Assembly (NCBI RefSeq): GCF_000335475.2
Contig: NZ_ANAH02000069.1
Span: forward strand, 110,219-174,218
Reading direction: 5' to 3'
DNA: 64,000 nt
Source: Cystobacter fuscus DSM 2262
GTDB taxonomy: Bacteria > Myxococcota > Myxococcia > Myxococcales > Myxococcaceae
Positions 1 through 7,730 of the stretch are shown here, one piece after another (the first letter of the stretch is position 1; each line of letters begins with the position of its first letter). The notes beneath the pieces are model-generated. The model worked only from the letters and a program-made list of their open reading frames with translations, had not been told where the DNA came from and did not search any database. Made by a program: the position numbers and the translations under genes.

Positions 1-693
1 CACCATGGAGAAGTAATCGCACTTGTCGTTGCGGATGCTGCGCAGGTCTCGCACCACCTTCTCCTGCCCGGTGGAGGCCCGCGACACGTAGACGGCGCGA
101 TCGAGCAACCCCTCGCGCTCGAGCGCTTCCACCACCTGCGGCATGACCGAGCTCACCTTCATCAGCAGCACGGTGTCGAAGTCGCGCAGCACGCGGGTGA
201 GATCCTCCACCCCGTAGGTGGCCGGCAGCACGGCGATGCGCTCCTGGCCATCGGCCACCGGAATCTGCACCGCCGCGGGCACGGCGGTGATCGAGGAGAC
301 CGCGGGCACCACCTCGGTGCGCGTTCCGGGGAAGCGCTGGGGCACCTCCGCCAGCAGGTAGATGAAGGTGCTGTAGACGAGCGGATCCCCTTCCGTGATG
401 AAGGCCACCTTCTTGCCGGCCGCCAGCCGAGGAGCCAGCTGTGCGTAGGCCTCCTCCCAGGCGGGCCGCAGCCGCTCGGGATCCTTCGTCATCGGGAAGG
501 TGAGGAAGAGACGCTCCTGGCCGGGCACCTCGCCCACGTTGTCCTTGGCGATGCGCCAGGCGAGCGACTCGTCATAGACAGAGCGCCGGGGGATGGCGAT
601 GACGTCCGCCGAGCGGAGCGTGTTCACCGCCCGGAGCGTCATCAGATCAGGCGCCCCCGGCCCCACTCCCACGCCAATCAACACGCCACTCAT
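1..693 (-). CDS. cbiL: Precorrin-2/cobalt-factor II C20-methyltransferase (partial, C-terminus cut by window edge)
   Basis: SAM-dependent methylase that adds the C20 methyl group to the (cobalt-)precorrin-2 ring during corrin synthesis in the cytoplasm. The N-terminus carries the tetrapyrrole-methylase glycine loop (GVGVGPGAPDL, residues 6-16) and the later TEGDPLVYSTF motif near residue 100, both typical of the CbiL/CobI family. All 231 visible codons are open to base 1; the family is about 235-245 residues, so only a short tail is missing. The ATG overlaps the TGA of cbiET by four bases (ATGA), so translation is probably coupled. CobI (late-cobalt pathway) cannot be told from CbiL by sequence alone; CbiX and CbiD in the same operon favour CbiL. 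Confidence 0.93.
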   Translation of the reverse strand, partial: MSGVLIGVGVGPGAPDLMTLRAVNTLRSADVIAIPRRSVYDESLAWRIAKDNVGEVPGQERLFLTFPMTKDPERLRPAWEEAYAQLAPRLAAGKKVAFITEGDPLVYSTFIYLLAEVPQRFPGTRTEVVPAVSSITAVPAAVQIPVADGQERIAVLPATYGVEDLTRVLRDFDTVLLMKVSSVMPQVVEALEREGLLDRAVYVSRASTGQEKVVRDLRSIRNDKCDYFSMV

Positions 694-1940
694 GTCGCTT
701 CTCCCTGTGCTGCCGCCGGCCGGGTGGCCGCGAAGATGTGGATGGGGTTCTGCGCCTCGTAACGGAGGTAGTGCGCGAGCGGCTCGCCGCGAGACACGTT
801 GAGCATCGTCACGTCCGGAGTGATTCCGTACGAGCGGAAGGCCGCGTAGGCCTCGGCCACGTTGTCCAGGGTGATGGCGTTGACCACCAGCCGGCCGCCC
901 TCGCGCAGGCGCTTGAAAGCCACGTCGATGATGTCGCGCATGCTGCCCTTGCTGCCGCCGACAAAGACGGCGTCCGGCGCATCCAGTCCCTCGAGGGCCT
1001 CCGGGGCTCGTCCCGCGATGACGCGCACGTTGTCCACCCCATGGGCGAGCGCGTTCTCCCGGCACAAGCTCACACCCTCCGGGTCCACCTCGATGGCGAA
1101 GACACGGCCCCTGGGAGCGAGCATCGCCGCCTCGATGCCCACCGAACCCGAGCCCGCGCCGATGTCCCACACCACGCTGTCGGGGCGGATCTCCAGCTGG
1201 GCCAGGGACAGCAGGCGCACCTCGCGCTTGGTGATGAGGCCCTTCTTGGGCATGCGCTTGGCGAAGGCGTCCTCGTGGAGGAAGGACATGCGCGGCGGTG
1301 GGCGCCAGCTCGGATCCGTGCGCAGGAGGACGAGCACGTTGAGGGGCCCGATGTCCGTGCACTCCGCGAGCGCTTCCAGCGAGAAGCAGCGGATGCGCTC
1401 CTCCGGATTGCCGAGGCTCTCGCAGACCCAGGCCGTGAAGCCGCTCACGCCGTGATCCAGGAGGTGGCGGGCCAGTGCCGGGGGCGAGTTCTCACCATCG
1501 GTGAGCAGGGCCACCTTGGCCAGCAGACGCAGCCGCGTGCACAACCCCTCGCGCGGACGGCCGTGCACGGAGATGACCTCGGCATCCTCCCAGGACACGC
1601 CGATGCGCCCGAAGGCCAGCTGCACCGAGGACGGATGGGGAATGAACTCCACGTGCTCGGCCCCTACCCTCCGGGCGACCTGCGCGCCGATGCCGAAGAA
1701 GAGCGGATCCCCCGAGGCGAGCACGCACACCTGGTTCTCCAGGGCGAGCTCGGCCACCCGCTCCAGCGTCGGGCCAATGCCGCCACTGAACGAGAGGCGC
1801 TCCCCGGAGAACTGGGGGTAGAACTCCAGGTGACGCTTGCCGCCAACCAGCACCCGGGCCTGCGCCACCGCGTTGGCCGCGCGCGCCGACAGGCCCAGAC
1901 ACCCGTCGTCTCCGATGCCCACCACCACCACCGGCTTCAT
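690..1940 (-). CDS. cbiET: Cobalt-precorrin-7 C5-methyltransferase / cobalt-precorrin-6B C15-methyltransferase (decarboxylating), CbiE-CbiT fusion
   Basis: Bifunctional SAM-dependent enzyme of 416 residues, the usual CobL/CbiET length. The first half is a CbiE tetrapyrrole methylase (VVVVGIGDDG at residues 4-13; ASGDPLFFGIG near residue 75). The second half is a CbiT class-I methyltransferase with the SAM-binding loop VWDIGAGSGSVGIEA near residue 258. Together they methylate C5 and C15 and decarboxylate the C12 acetate. Start and stop codons overlap the flanking genes by four bases on both sides, placing it in the middle of the B12 operon. Confidence 0.95.
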   Translation of the reverse strand: MKPVVVVGIGDDGCLGLSARAANAVAQARVLVGGKRHLEFYPQFSGERLSFSGGIGPTLERVAELALENQVCVLASGDPLFFGIGAQVARRVGAEHVEFIPHPSSVQLAFGRIGVSWEDAEVISVHGRPREGLCTRLRLLAKVALLTDGENSPPALARHLLDHGVSGFTAWVCESLGNPEERIRCFSLEALAECTDIGPLNVLVLLRTDPSWRPPPRMSFLHEDAFAKRMPKKGLITKREVRLLSLAQLEIRPDSVVWDIGAGSGSVGIEAAMLAPRGRVFAIEVDPEGVSLCRENALAHGVDNVRVIAGRAPEALEGLDAPDAVFVGGSKGSMRDIIDVAFKRLREGGRLVVNAITLDNVAEAYAAFRSYGITPDVTMLNVSRGEPLAHYLRYEAQNPIHIFAATRPAAAQGEAT

Positions 1941-2590
1941 GCCTTCACCCCATCCGCGCTGAGCATCAGCAGCGCGTGGATGATGGACACGGCGATGGTG
2001 CTGCCCCCCTTGCGGCCACGCACCGCGATGTGCGGCACGGACAACTCGAGCACCGCCTCCTTGGACTCCGCCGCCGACACGAAGCCCACCGGCACACCGA
2101 TCACCAGCGCCGGACGAGCCCCCTCCTCCTTCACCAGCCGGGCCACCTCCAGGAGCGCGGTGGGCGCGTTGCCCACCGCCACGATGGCGCCATTGAGCAG
2201 TCCCAGTCGGTGCGCCTTGCGCATGGACTCGATGGCCCGGGTGGAGCCCGCCTCACGGGCCGCGGCGATGACGTCCTCATCCGAGATGAAGCAGTGCGTC
2301 CGGCAGCCATAGGAGGCGAGCCGCTCCTCGTTGAGGCCGGCGAGGATCATCTTCACGTCGGCCAGCACCGGGCTGCCGGCACGCAGGGCGCGGATGCCCT
2401 CGGCGATGGCATCGGGCGAGAAGCGGGCCAGCTCCTTGAACTCGAAGTCCGCGGTGGCGTGGATGATGCGCCGCACCACCTGCCACTCGCCCGGCGAGTA
2501 GGAATGCGGACCGGCCTCGTTGTCGATGATGGAAAAGCTCTCGTCTTCGATGCGACGCCCGAGCGTCGTCATCTGCCGCATGTCGTTCAT
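1937..2590 (-). CDS. cbiC: (Cobalt-)precorrin-8 methylmutase
   Basis: Moves the methyl group from C11 to C12 to give (cob)yrinate, without a cofactor. The protein is 217 residues. The catalytic histidine is most likely His44 in the motif IIHATADFEF. Further family landmarks are the GAIVAVGNAPTAL segment and VIGVPVGFVSAAESK. The ATG at 2590 was chosen because it overlaps the cbiD stop as ATGA and yields a family-like N-terminus; upstream in-frame codons would extend into cbiD coding sequence with unrelated Arg-rich residues. Confidence 0.94.
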   Translation of the reverse strand: MNDMRQMTTLGRRIEDESFSIIDNEAGPHSYSPGEWQVVRRIIHATADFEFKELARFSPDAIAEGIRALRAGSPVLADVKMILAGLNEERLASYGCRTHCFISDEDVIAAAREAGSTRAIESMRKAHRLGLLNGAIVAVGNAPTALLEVARLVKEEGARPALVIGVPVGFVSAAESKEAVLELSVPHIAVRGRKGGSTIAVSIIHALLMLSADGVKA

Positions 2591-3696
2591 GCCGCGTGTC
2601 TCCTCTCGGGGTATTGCCCGAGCAAGGTGCCGTTGAAATCCACGAGGACGGCGCGAACCTCGAGCGGCCCTCCCGCGTGACGGGTGCACTGCTCGACGAC
2701 GCGCTGGCACACCAGTCCGGTGATGTGGGTGAGGCCGTTGGCCGCGCACAGCTCGAGCACGTGGCGGGCGGTGTTGGCGGTCCGGATGTTGGTCACCAGG
2801 GTCTCCGGCGCTCCCGCCTCGGCGGCCAGGGTGGCCAGCAGCTCCATGTTCACCTCAGAGCCGGCCGCGTGCGTCTGCATGCGCCCATCGGCCATCTTGG
2901 ACAGCTTGCCCATCATCCCCACGATGTGGACGCACGCCGCCTGGCGCCGGGCGGCATGACGGATGGCCACGCCGATGAAGTCGCCCACCTGGATGAAGGT
3001 CTCCTCCGGGAGGTGGGGCAAGAGGCCCATGGCGTACTTCTCCGACTTGCCTCCCGTGGTGAAGACGAGCTCGGTGTTGCCACGCGTCCGGGCCACGTCG
3101 ATGGCCTGCACCACGCTCGCCTTGTAGGCGGACGTGGAGTACGGCCGGACGATGCCGCTGGTGCCGAGGATGGAGATGCCGCCGAGGATGCCCAGGCGCG
3201 CGTTGAGCGTCTGCAGGGCCATCTCCTCGCCTCGGGGGACGTGAAGGGTGACGACGGCGCCCCGCCCCTCGGGCAGCTCCTCCAACACCATGTCCGTGAT
3301 GTTGCGGCGCGGCACCGGGTTGATGGCCGGACTGCCCACCTCGAGCCCCAATCCCTCCTTGGTGACGATCCCCACGCCCTCGCCCCGCTCGAGCACCACC
3401 CGGCCTTCGTCGTCCGTCAACCGCACCTCGGCGACCAGCTCCGCGCCGTGGGTGCAGTCCGGATCATCCCCGGCGTCCTTGATGACGCTGCACAGCGCCT
3501 TCTGCCCGTCCCACTCGCAACGGTGCAGGGCGAACGTCACCGGCTGCCGGTTGGGCAGCATCGTCTCCACGTGGGTGAGACGCTCGCCGCGCACCAGCAC
3601 GCGAGTGGCCGCCTTGGCGGCCGCGGCGGCACAGGCCCCGGTGGTGAAACCGGTGCGTGAGCCGCGCTTGTCCCGAGGAGGAGGCGCGTCGCTCAT
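2587..3696 (-). CDS. cbiD: Cobalt-precorrin-5B C1-methyltransferase
   Basis: SAM-dependent C1-methylase specific to the early-cobalt, oxygen-independent route; its presence is the strongest evidence in the window for that route. At 369 residues it has normal family length. It begins with the diagnostic segment RTGFTTGACAAAAAKAA (about residues 13-29) and contains ITKEGLGLEVGSPAINPVPR and the later GISILGTSGIVRPYS motif. Starts at an ATG that overlaps the stop of the oxidoreductase gene upstream by four bases. Confidence 0.96.
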   Translation of the reverse strand: MSDAPPPRDKRGSRTGFTTGACAAAAAKAATRVLVRGERLTHVETMLPNRQPVTFALHRCEWDGQKALCSVIKDAGDDPDCTHGAELVAEVRLTDDEGRVVLERGEGVGIVTKEGLGLEVGSPAINPVPRRNITDMVLEELPEGRGAVVTLHVPRGEEMALQTLNARLGILGGISILGTSGIVRPYSTSAYKASVVQAIDVARTRGNTELVFTTGGKSEKYAMGLLPHLPEETFIQVGDFIGVAIRHAARRQAACVHIVGMMGKLSKMADGRMQTHAAGSEVNMELLATLAAEAGAPETLVTNIRTANTARHVLELCAANGLTHITGLVCQRVVEQCTRHAGGPLEVRAVLVDFNGTLLGQYPERRHAA

Positions 3697-4430
3697 CCCG
3701 CGGCCTTCTTCGAGGGATTGTTGAAGAAGGACTCCATCCGGATGGCTTCCATCGCCAGTCCGGACTCCACCAGGGCCTGCCGCAGCGGGCTCAACACCGC
3801 CCCATCCCCGACGAGGTAGACGCGCTCGGGCGCATGGGCTCGCGCGGCCTCCAGGGCCAACGCCTGGATGTGCGCGATGCGTTCCGGATGGCCCGGCGGC
3901 GGGCAGTCCTGGTGCTGGAAGCGGCAGCCCAGCGCCTCCACCTCCTCGCGAGCCTTGTCGGCGGGCAGGAACACCGTGGGCGACTCGGAGAACCACAGCA
4001 GCCGGGTCCGCTCGCGCTGCGGGGCGAACGCGCGGCCGTGCACCAGCCCCAGCGCGGCGGTAATGCCGCTGTCGGTGGCCACCACCAGCGTGTTCCGGGG
4101 CGTGGAGTCATCCGGGAGGAAGCTGCCCCATGGTCCGCTGAATGGCAGCTCCGCGCCCACTGGGGCCTCGTGCAGCATGGCCGAGCCGGGGCCCTCGGCG
4201 AGCCGGTAGACACAGATGCGGAAGGTGCGCTGGTCCGCGTCGCTCGACACCAGCGAATAGGCGCGCTTGTGCGCCTTGCCATCGGCGCGCGGCACGCCGG
4301 TGTTGAAGATGAGGTACTGGCCCCCGGTGAAGCCGAGTTCCTCCTCGCCCTGCAGTTGCAGGTGGAGGAGTCTCCCGCGCTCGCCCACGGGCGCGGAGGA
4401 CAGGATGCGAGCGGTGCGGGAGACGGCCAT
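3693..4430 (-). CDS. FAD/NAD(P)-binding oxidoreductase (ferredoxin-NADP reductase family) inside the B12 operon
   Basis: A 245-residue flavoprotein of the FNR superfamily. An N-terminal FAD-binding beta barrel shows GQYLIFN (about 37-43) and the RAYSL flavin motif (about 55). GPWGSFLP near residue 98 and VVATDSGITAALGL near residue 116 mark the phosphate loop and the pyridine-nucleotide domain. No iron-sulfur cysteines are seen. It sits between DUF3209 and cbiD with a four-base overlap to cbiD, so it is very likely a B12-pathway reductase. No cbiJ/cobK homologue is visible in the window, so it could replace that precorrin-6A reductase, or reduce cobalt or the CbiX iron-sulfur centre. The function is inferred from context only. 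Confidence 0.8.
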   Translation of the reverse strand: MAVSRTARILSSAPVGERGRLLHLQLQGEEELGFTGGQYLIFNTGVPRADGKAHKRAYSLVSSDADQRTFRICVYRLAEGPGSAMLHEAPVGAELPFSGPWGSFLPDDSTPRNTLVVATDSGITAALGLVHGRAFAPQRERTRLLWFSESPTVFLPADKAREEVEALGCRFQHQDCPPPGHPERIAHIQALALEAARAHAPERVYLVGDGAVLSPLRQALVESGLAMEAIRMESFFNNPSKKAAG

Positions 4431-4434
4431 GGTG

Positions 4435-4809
4435 CTAGTCCCTCGGGTAGATTTCGTGGGTGAAGTCGTGCACCTCCTCGAGGTCGCGCCACAGCCGCTG
4501 GAGCGACTCGTTCTGGCGCTTCAGCTCCAGCTCCACCGATTTGGTCAGCACCAGGAGCGAGCGCAGGTAGGGCATCTTCGGATCATCCGCCCGGGTCGTG
4601 GAGACCTTCTCCTGAAGCTCCACCAGGGAGGCATCGAAGAAGCGCAGCATGTTCGCCATGTCGCGCGCCTGCATCAGCGAGCGCACCGGCCCCGGCTTCT
4701 CCGCCGCGCCGCCCAGCTCGGCCAGCTCGTGCTGCCGCTCGGCGTCGTCTTCCACGCCCAGGATGTTCATCAGCGACAACCGCAACGCCGCCAGTTCATG
4801 ACAGGCCAT
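4435..4809 (-). CDS. DUF3209 family protein, cobalamin-cluster associated
   Basis: A 124-residue, mostly helical, soluble protein beginning MACHELAALRLSL. I recognise it as resembling the DUF3209 family, which is known mainly from cobalamin loci next to cbiX, and has no assigned reaction. It has one cysteine and several conserved-looking His/Glu positions in the first 30 residues (CHE, HELAEL), which could bind metal. It lies 14 bases after cbiX and 4 bases before the oxidoreductase gene. Too short and too regular to be a shadow frame; the surrounding genes overlap or abut it on the same strand. Confidence 0.75.
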   Translation of the reverse strand: MACHELAALRLSLMNILGVEDDAERQHELAELGGAAEKPGPVRSLMQARDMANMLRFFDASLVELQEKVSTTRADDPKMPYLRSLLVLTKSVELELKRQNESLQRLWRDLEEVHDFTHEIYPRD

Positions 4810-4823
4810 GTGTGTTCTCCTCG

Positions 4824-6032
4824 CTACTGCATGATGTTGTCGACCAGGCGGGACACGAGGCGATCTCCCACCAGGTGCTCTTCCACGAGCTCCCGGGCAT
4901 CCGCCTCCGTGACGCCGCGATACCAGATGCCATCCGGGTAGACGGCCACGGTGGGCCCCTCGCCACAGCGGCCCATGCAGGCCGTCCGGGTGATGCGCAC
5001 CGTGCGCCCCTTGCCCACTTCCTTGAGCTTGCGGCGCAGCGCCTCGATCAGCGCCACGCTGCCGCGCTCGGCGCAGTCGGCGTTGCCGCAGACCAGCACG
5101 TGCTTCTCCATGGCGCGGTGGGCGTGGGGATGGGGCGCCGCCTGGGTGTGCGTCTCCCGGTGGCGGATGCTCCAGAGCAGCGCCTTGAGGCCGCCGACGT
5201 TCTCCTGGAGGCCCGTGAGCGGCACGCGGTACTGGCAGCCATCGCACGGCAGCGGCACCCCGCCCGCGAGGGCCTCCTCGATGCGCCGGTCCACGTGTTG
5301 GACGAGCGGCGACATGCCGCCGTCCGCCAGGTGCGGAGCCACCTCGGCGCGCAACCAGGGGTAGCGCTCGGCGAAGAGGGCCACCTGGGCGTGGATCTTC
5401 TGCAACAGCACCCCGGTGAAGAGGAGGTAGGGCGCCACCAGGATGCGCTCCGGCCGGGCCCGGGCCATCCACTCCAGCGCCTCCTCCAGCGAGGGCTTCG
5501 CGATGCCGACGAAGGCCGGTTGCACCTGGGCGAAGCCCCTGCCCTCCGCGTAGAGGCGGGTCAGCTTGCAGAAGTCGCCGTTGGCGTCCGGATCCGACGA
5601 GCCCCGCCCCAGCATCACCACCACCGTGCGCGCCGCGTCCTGGGGGGAGAGCGGTCCGGTGCGGGCCTGGGTGCGCTCGAAGGCCAGTTGCGCGAGGTCC
5701 GGATGGACGCCGAAGGCCTTCACCGCGAGGAAGCGCACGCCCGGGTGATTCTTGCGCGCCGTGGCGAGCGCCAGCGGAATGTCGTTCTTCACGTGCTTCG
5801 CGGTGAAGAGGAAGAGCGGGACGACGAGCACCTCCGGTACCTCGGAGGCGATGGCGTCCAGCGCCTCGGGGAGGGCCGGCTCGGTGAGCTCCACGAAGCC
5901 CAGGCCCACGCGCCGCTGCGGATGGGCCTCGCGGTAGGCGTCCACGAAACGGTGCACCTCCGCGATGGCCTGCGCATCGCGGCTGCCGTGTCCGACGAAG
6001 AGGATGCCGGGGTGGGAAGGAGGGGTGCTCAC
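4824..6032 (-). CDS. cbiX: Sirohydrochlorin cobaltochelatase, long form with C-terminal [2Fe-2S] domain
   Basis: Inserts Co2+ into sirohydrochlorin, the committed step of the early-cobalt pathway. The 402-residue protein has two tandem CbiX chelatase domains. The first keeps the probable metal-handling histidines (His15 in VGHGSRD, His80 in FTAKHV). The second has lost them (GRGSSD, FTGVLL). A CDGC motif and a short His-rich linker (HTQAAPHPHAH) precede a thioredoxin-like ferredoxin domain with CGNADC and CMGRCGEGP. Start is a GTG overlapping the cbiO stop as GTGA; a longer reading would run into cbiO. Confidence 0.95.
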   Translation of the reverse strand: MSTPPSHPGILFVGHGSRDAQAIAEVHRFVDAYREAHPQRRVGLGFVELTEPALPEALDAIASEVPEVLVVPLFLFTAKHVKNDIPLALATARKNHPGVRFLAVKAFGVHPDLAQLAFERTQARTGPLSPQDAARTVVVMLGRGSSDPDANGDFCKLTRLYAEGRGFAQVQPAFVGIAKPSLEEALEWMARARPERILVAPYLLFTGVLLQKIHAQVALFAERYPWLRAEVAPHLADGGMSPLVQHVDRRIEEALAGGVPLPCDGCQYRVPLTGLQENVGGLKALLWSIRHRETHTQAAPHPHAHRAMEKHVLVCGNADCAERGSVALIEALRRKLKEVGKGRTVRITRTACMGRCGEGPTVAVYPDGIWYRGVTEADARELVEEHLVGDRLVSRLVDNIMQ

Positions 6033-6886
6033 GGGTGCACTTCCTGGCTGGTGGGGACGAGGTGAGGGAGGAGGCGCCGGGCGGCCTCGGCGACCGTGAG
6101 GGGCGGGGCCTCCCCTGACTTGGGAAGGAAGGGCGCGAGTTGGGCCCACAACTCGGCGACGGCCGGTGCGCGCAGATGCGCCCGCGCCAGCAGCGCCGCG
6201 TCCCGGAAGACCTCCGCGGGAGCACCGAAGGCGAGCAATCGCCCCTCGCCGAGAATGGCCACCCGATCGGCGAAGAAGGGCACTTCGTCGGTGGCATGGG
6301 TGGAGACCACCAGGGCCACGTCGCGCTCGCGCGCCAGACGCCGCAGCAGTCCCGCCGTCTCGCGCTCGCCCACCGGATCCAACCCGGCGGTGGGCTCATC
6401 GAGCAGCAGCACCGCCGGATGCATCGCCAGCACGCCCGCGAGACAGGCCCGCTTCTTCTCCCCGAAGCTCAGCGCCTCGATGGGGCGCTGCGCCAGGTGC
6501 GCCAGCCCGGTGGCCGCGAGCGCCTCGTCCACCCGGGCCCGCACCGCGTCCGGGGCGAGCCCCTGATGCATCGGCCCGATGGCCACGTCCTCTCCGACCG
6601 TGGTGCCGAAGAGCTGGTCATCCGGATTCTGGAAGGCGAGCGCCAGGCCCGCTTCGGTCCGGGCCACCGCTCCGCGCGGAGCCACCTGTCCGCGCAGCCA
6701 CACCTTGCCGGCGCGCTCCGGCACCAGCCCCGCGATGCCGCGCAGCAGCGTCGTCTTGCCGCACCCGTTGGCGCCGAGCAACGCGACCACCTCTCCCGGC
6801 CGCACCTCGAGGGACAGGCCGGAGAGGATGGCGGGGCCACCGGGGTTTCCCACCGAGAGCGCCTCGAGTGCGAGCGCCGCCTTCAC
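6029..6886 (-). CDS. cbiO: Cobalt ECF transporter ATPase
   Basis: ATP-binding subunit (285 residues) of the CbiMNQO cobalt importer. It shows Walker A GANGCGKTT, the Q-loop segment AFQNPDDQLF, an ECF-type signature LSFGEKKR, Walker B VLLLDEP and the switch histidine in STHATDE. Starts at a GTG that overlaps the cbiQ stop by four bases. Placed directly before the cobaltochelatase gene, so import and insertion of cobalt are produced together. Confidence 0.95.
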   Translation of the reverse strand: MKAALALEALSVGNPGGPAILSGLSLEVRPGEVVALLGANGCGKTTLLRGIAGLVPERAGKVWLRGQVAPRGAVARTEAGLALAFQNPDDQLFGTTVGEDVAIGPMHQGLAPDAVRARVDEALAATGLAHLAQRPIEALSFGEKKRACLAGVLAMHPAVLLLDEPTAGLDPVGERETAGLLRRLARERDVALVVSTHATDEVPFFADRVAILGEGRLLAFGAPAEVFRDAALLARAHLRAPAVAELWAQLAPFLPKSGEAPPLTVAEAARRLLPHLVPTSQEVHP

Positions 6887-7515
6887 GGCCGCTCTCCCGA
6901 GGGCGGAAGGTGGGCACCGCGGCAGCCCCGGGCGGCCATCGCCTCGGCGGTGGCGTGAGCCTGATCGAACGCGCGGACCAGGGTGAGCCCGCCGAGCGCC
7001 CCGAGCGAATGCACGCCGCGGCGCACGCCCCGGTAGCCGAGGCGGAGGATCTGCGCCTCGCGCGCGGTGTGGGCCGCCCGCTCGAGGACCGTGGCGTAGC
7101 GCACCGCGAGCGCGATCACCTCGGCGAGCGGGGCCGGCACCCGCCAGGCTCGCAGCGCGCCCACCAGCGCCCAGGGTGGCGTGAGCGCGATGAGGAGGCC
7201 GAAGACGGTGGCCCCCGCGGCGACCCGTGTCCCCAGCACCAGCCCGAGTCTCCAGGCTCCGTTCGCCTCCGAGCGCAGCAAGCCGTGCAGGGCCCAGAGC
7301 GCCAGCCCCGAGAAGAGGGCCACCCCGAGGCGGCGGAGCAACACCCCTGCCCGCTCGCCCACCGCGAGCGAGGCGAGCAGCGCCAGCACCGCCACCGCCG
7401 AGGCGGTGTACGGAGCGGGCCCGGCGAGCGCCACCAGGAGAGCGAACAACGCGCCCCCCAGCTTGAGGCGGGCATCCAGCCCGACCACCCGCTCGCGAAG
7501 GGCGGCGCGGCTCAC
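6883..7515 (-). CDS. cbiQ: Cobalt ECF transporter transmembrane coupling protein
   Basis: Integral membrane T-component (210 residues) that links the substrate-binding CbiM to CbiO. The N-terminal half is a series of Leu/Ala/Val-rich membrane helices starting near residue 17 (LDARLKL precedes the first). The C-terminal part carries Arg-rich cytoplasmic coupling helices, with an ARG-like segment at MAARGCRG. The GTG start overlaps the stop of the preceding small membrane protein (GTGA); an earlier in-frame ATG would lie inside that gene. Confidence 0.92.
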   Translation of the reverse strand: MSRAALRERVVGLDARLKLGGALFALLVALAGPAPYTASAVAVLALLASLAVGERAGVLLRRLGVALFSGLALWALHGLLRSEANGAWRLGLVLGTRVAAGATVFGLLIALTPPWALVGALRAWRVPAPLAEVIALAVRYATVLERAAHTAREAQILRLGYRGVRRGVHSLGALGGLTLVRAFDQAHATAEAMAARGCRGAHLPPSGERP

Positions 7516-7730
7516 GCCCGCTCTCCCGTCTCGACGAACAGGGAGCGGTAGAGATAGCCGAGGAAGAAGCCCCCCACGAGCCCGGCACACAGGAAGGCGA
7601 AGAGGAGGACATCCCCCTCCAGCGGAATCAGGGGCGGCTGGGGGGAGCGTCCCGCGGCCTCGGCGAACGGGAGCACGACGTGTTCGTCGACACCAGGCCA
7701 GCCCGAGGCCTCGGCGAGCAGCGGCTTCAT
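7512..7730 (-). CDS. Small single-helix membrane protein at the cbiN position of the cobalt transporter
   Basis: A 72-residue protein with a soluble N-terminal half and one clear membrane helix at about residues 40-63 (VLLFAFLCAGLVGGFF) followed by a short basic/acidic tail. It lies between cbiM and cbiQ with four-base overlaps on both sides, exactly where cbiN or a PDGLE-type accessory gene is found in other cobalt ECF operons. Canonical CbiN is about 90-100 residues with two helices, so this is either a shortened CbiN or an analogous subunit. The assignment rests on position and topology rather than on strong sequence motifs. Confidence 0.75.
   Translation of the reverse strand: MKPLLAEASGWPGVDEHVVLPFAEAAGRSPQPPLIPLEGDVLLFAFLCAGLVGGFFLGYLYRSLFVETGERA

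Noticed and set aside
738..2312. A 524-codon plus-strand open frame over cbiET and cbiC
   Set aside because: Shadow of well-identified cobalamin genes; composition atypical and no domain.
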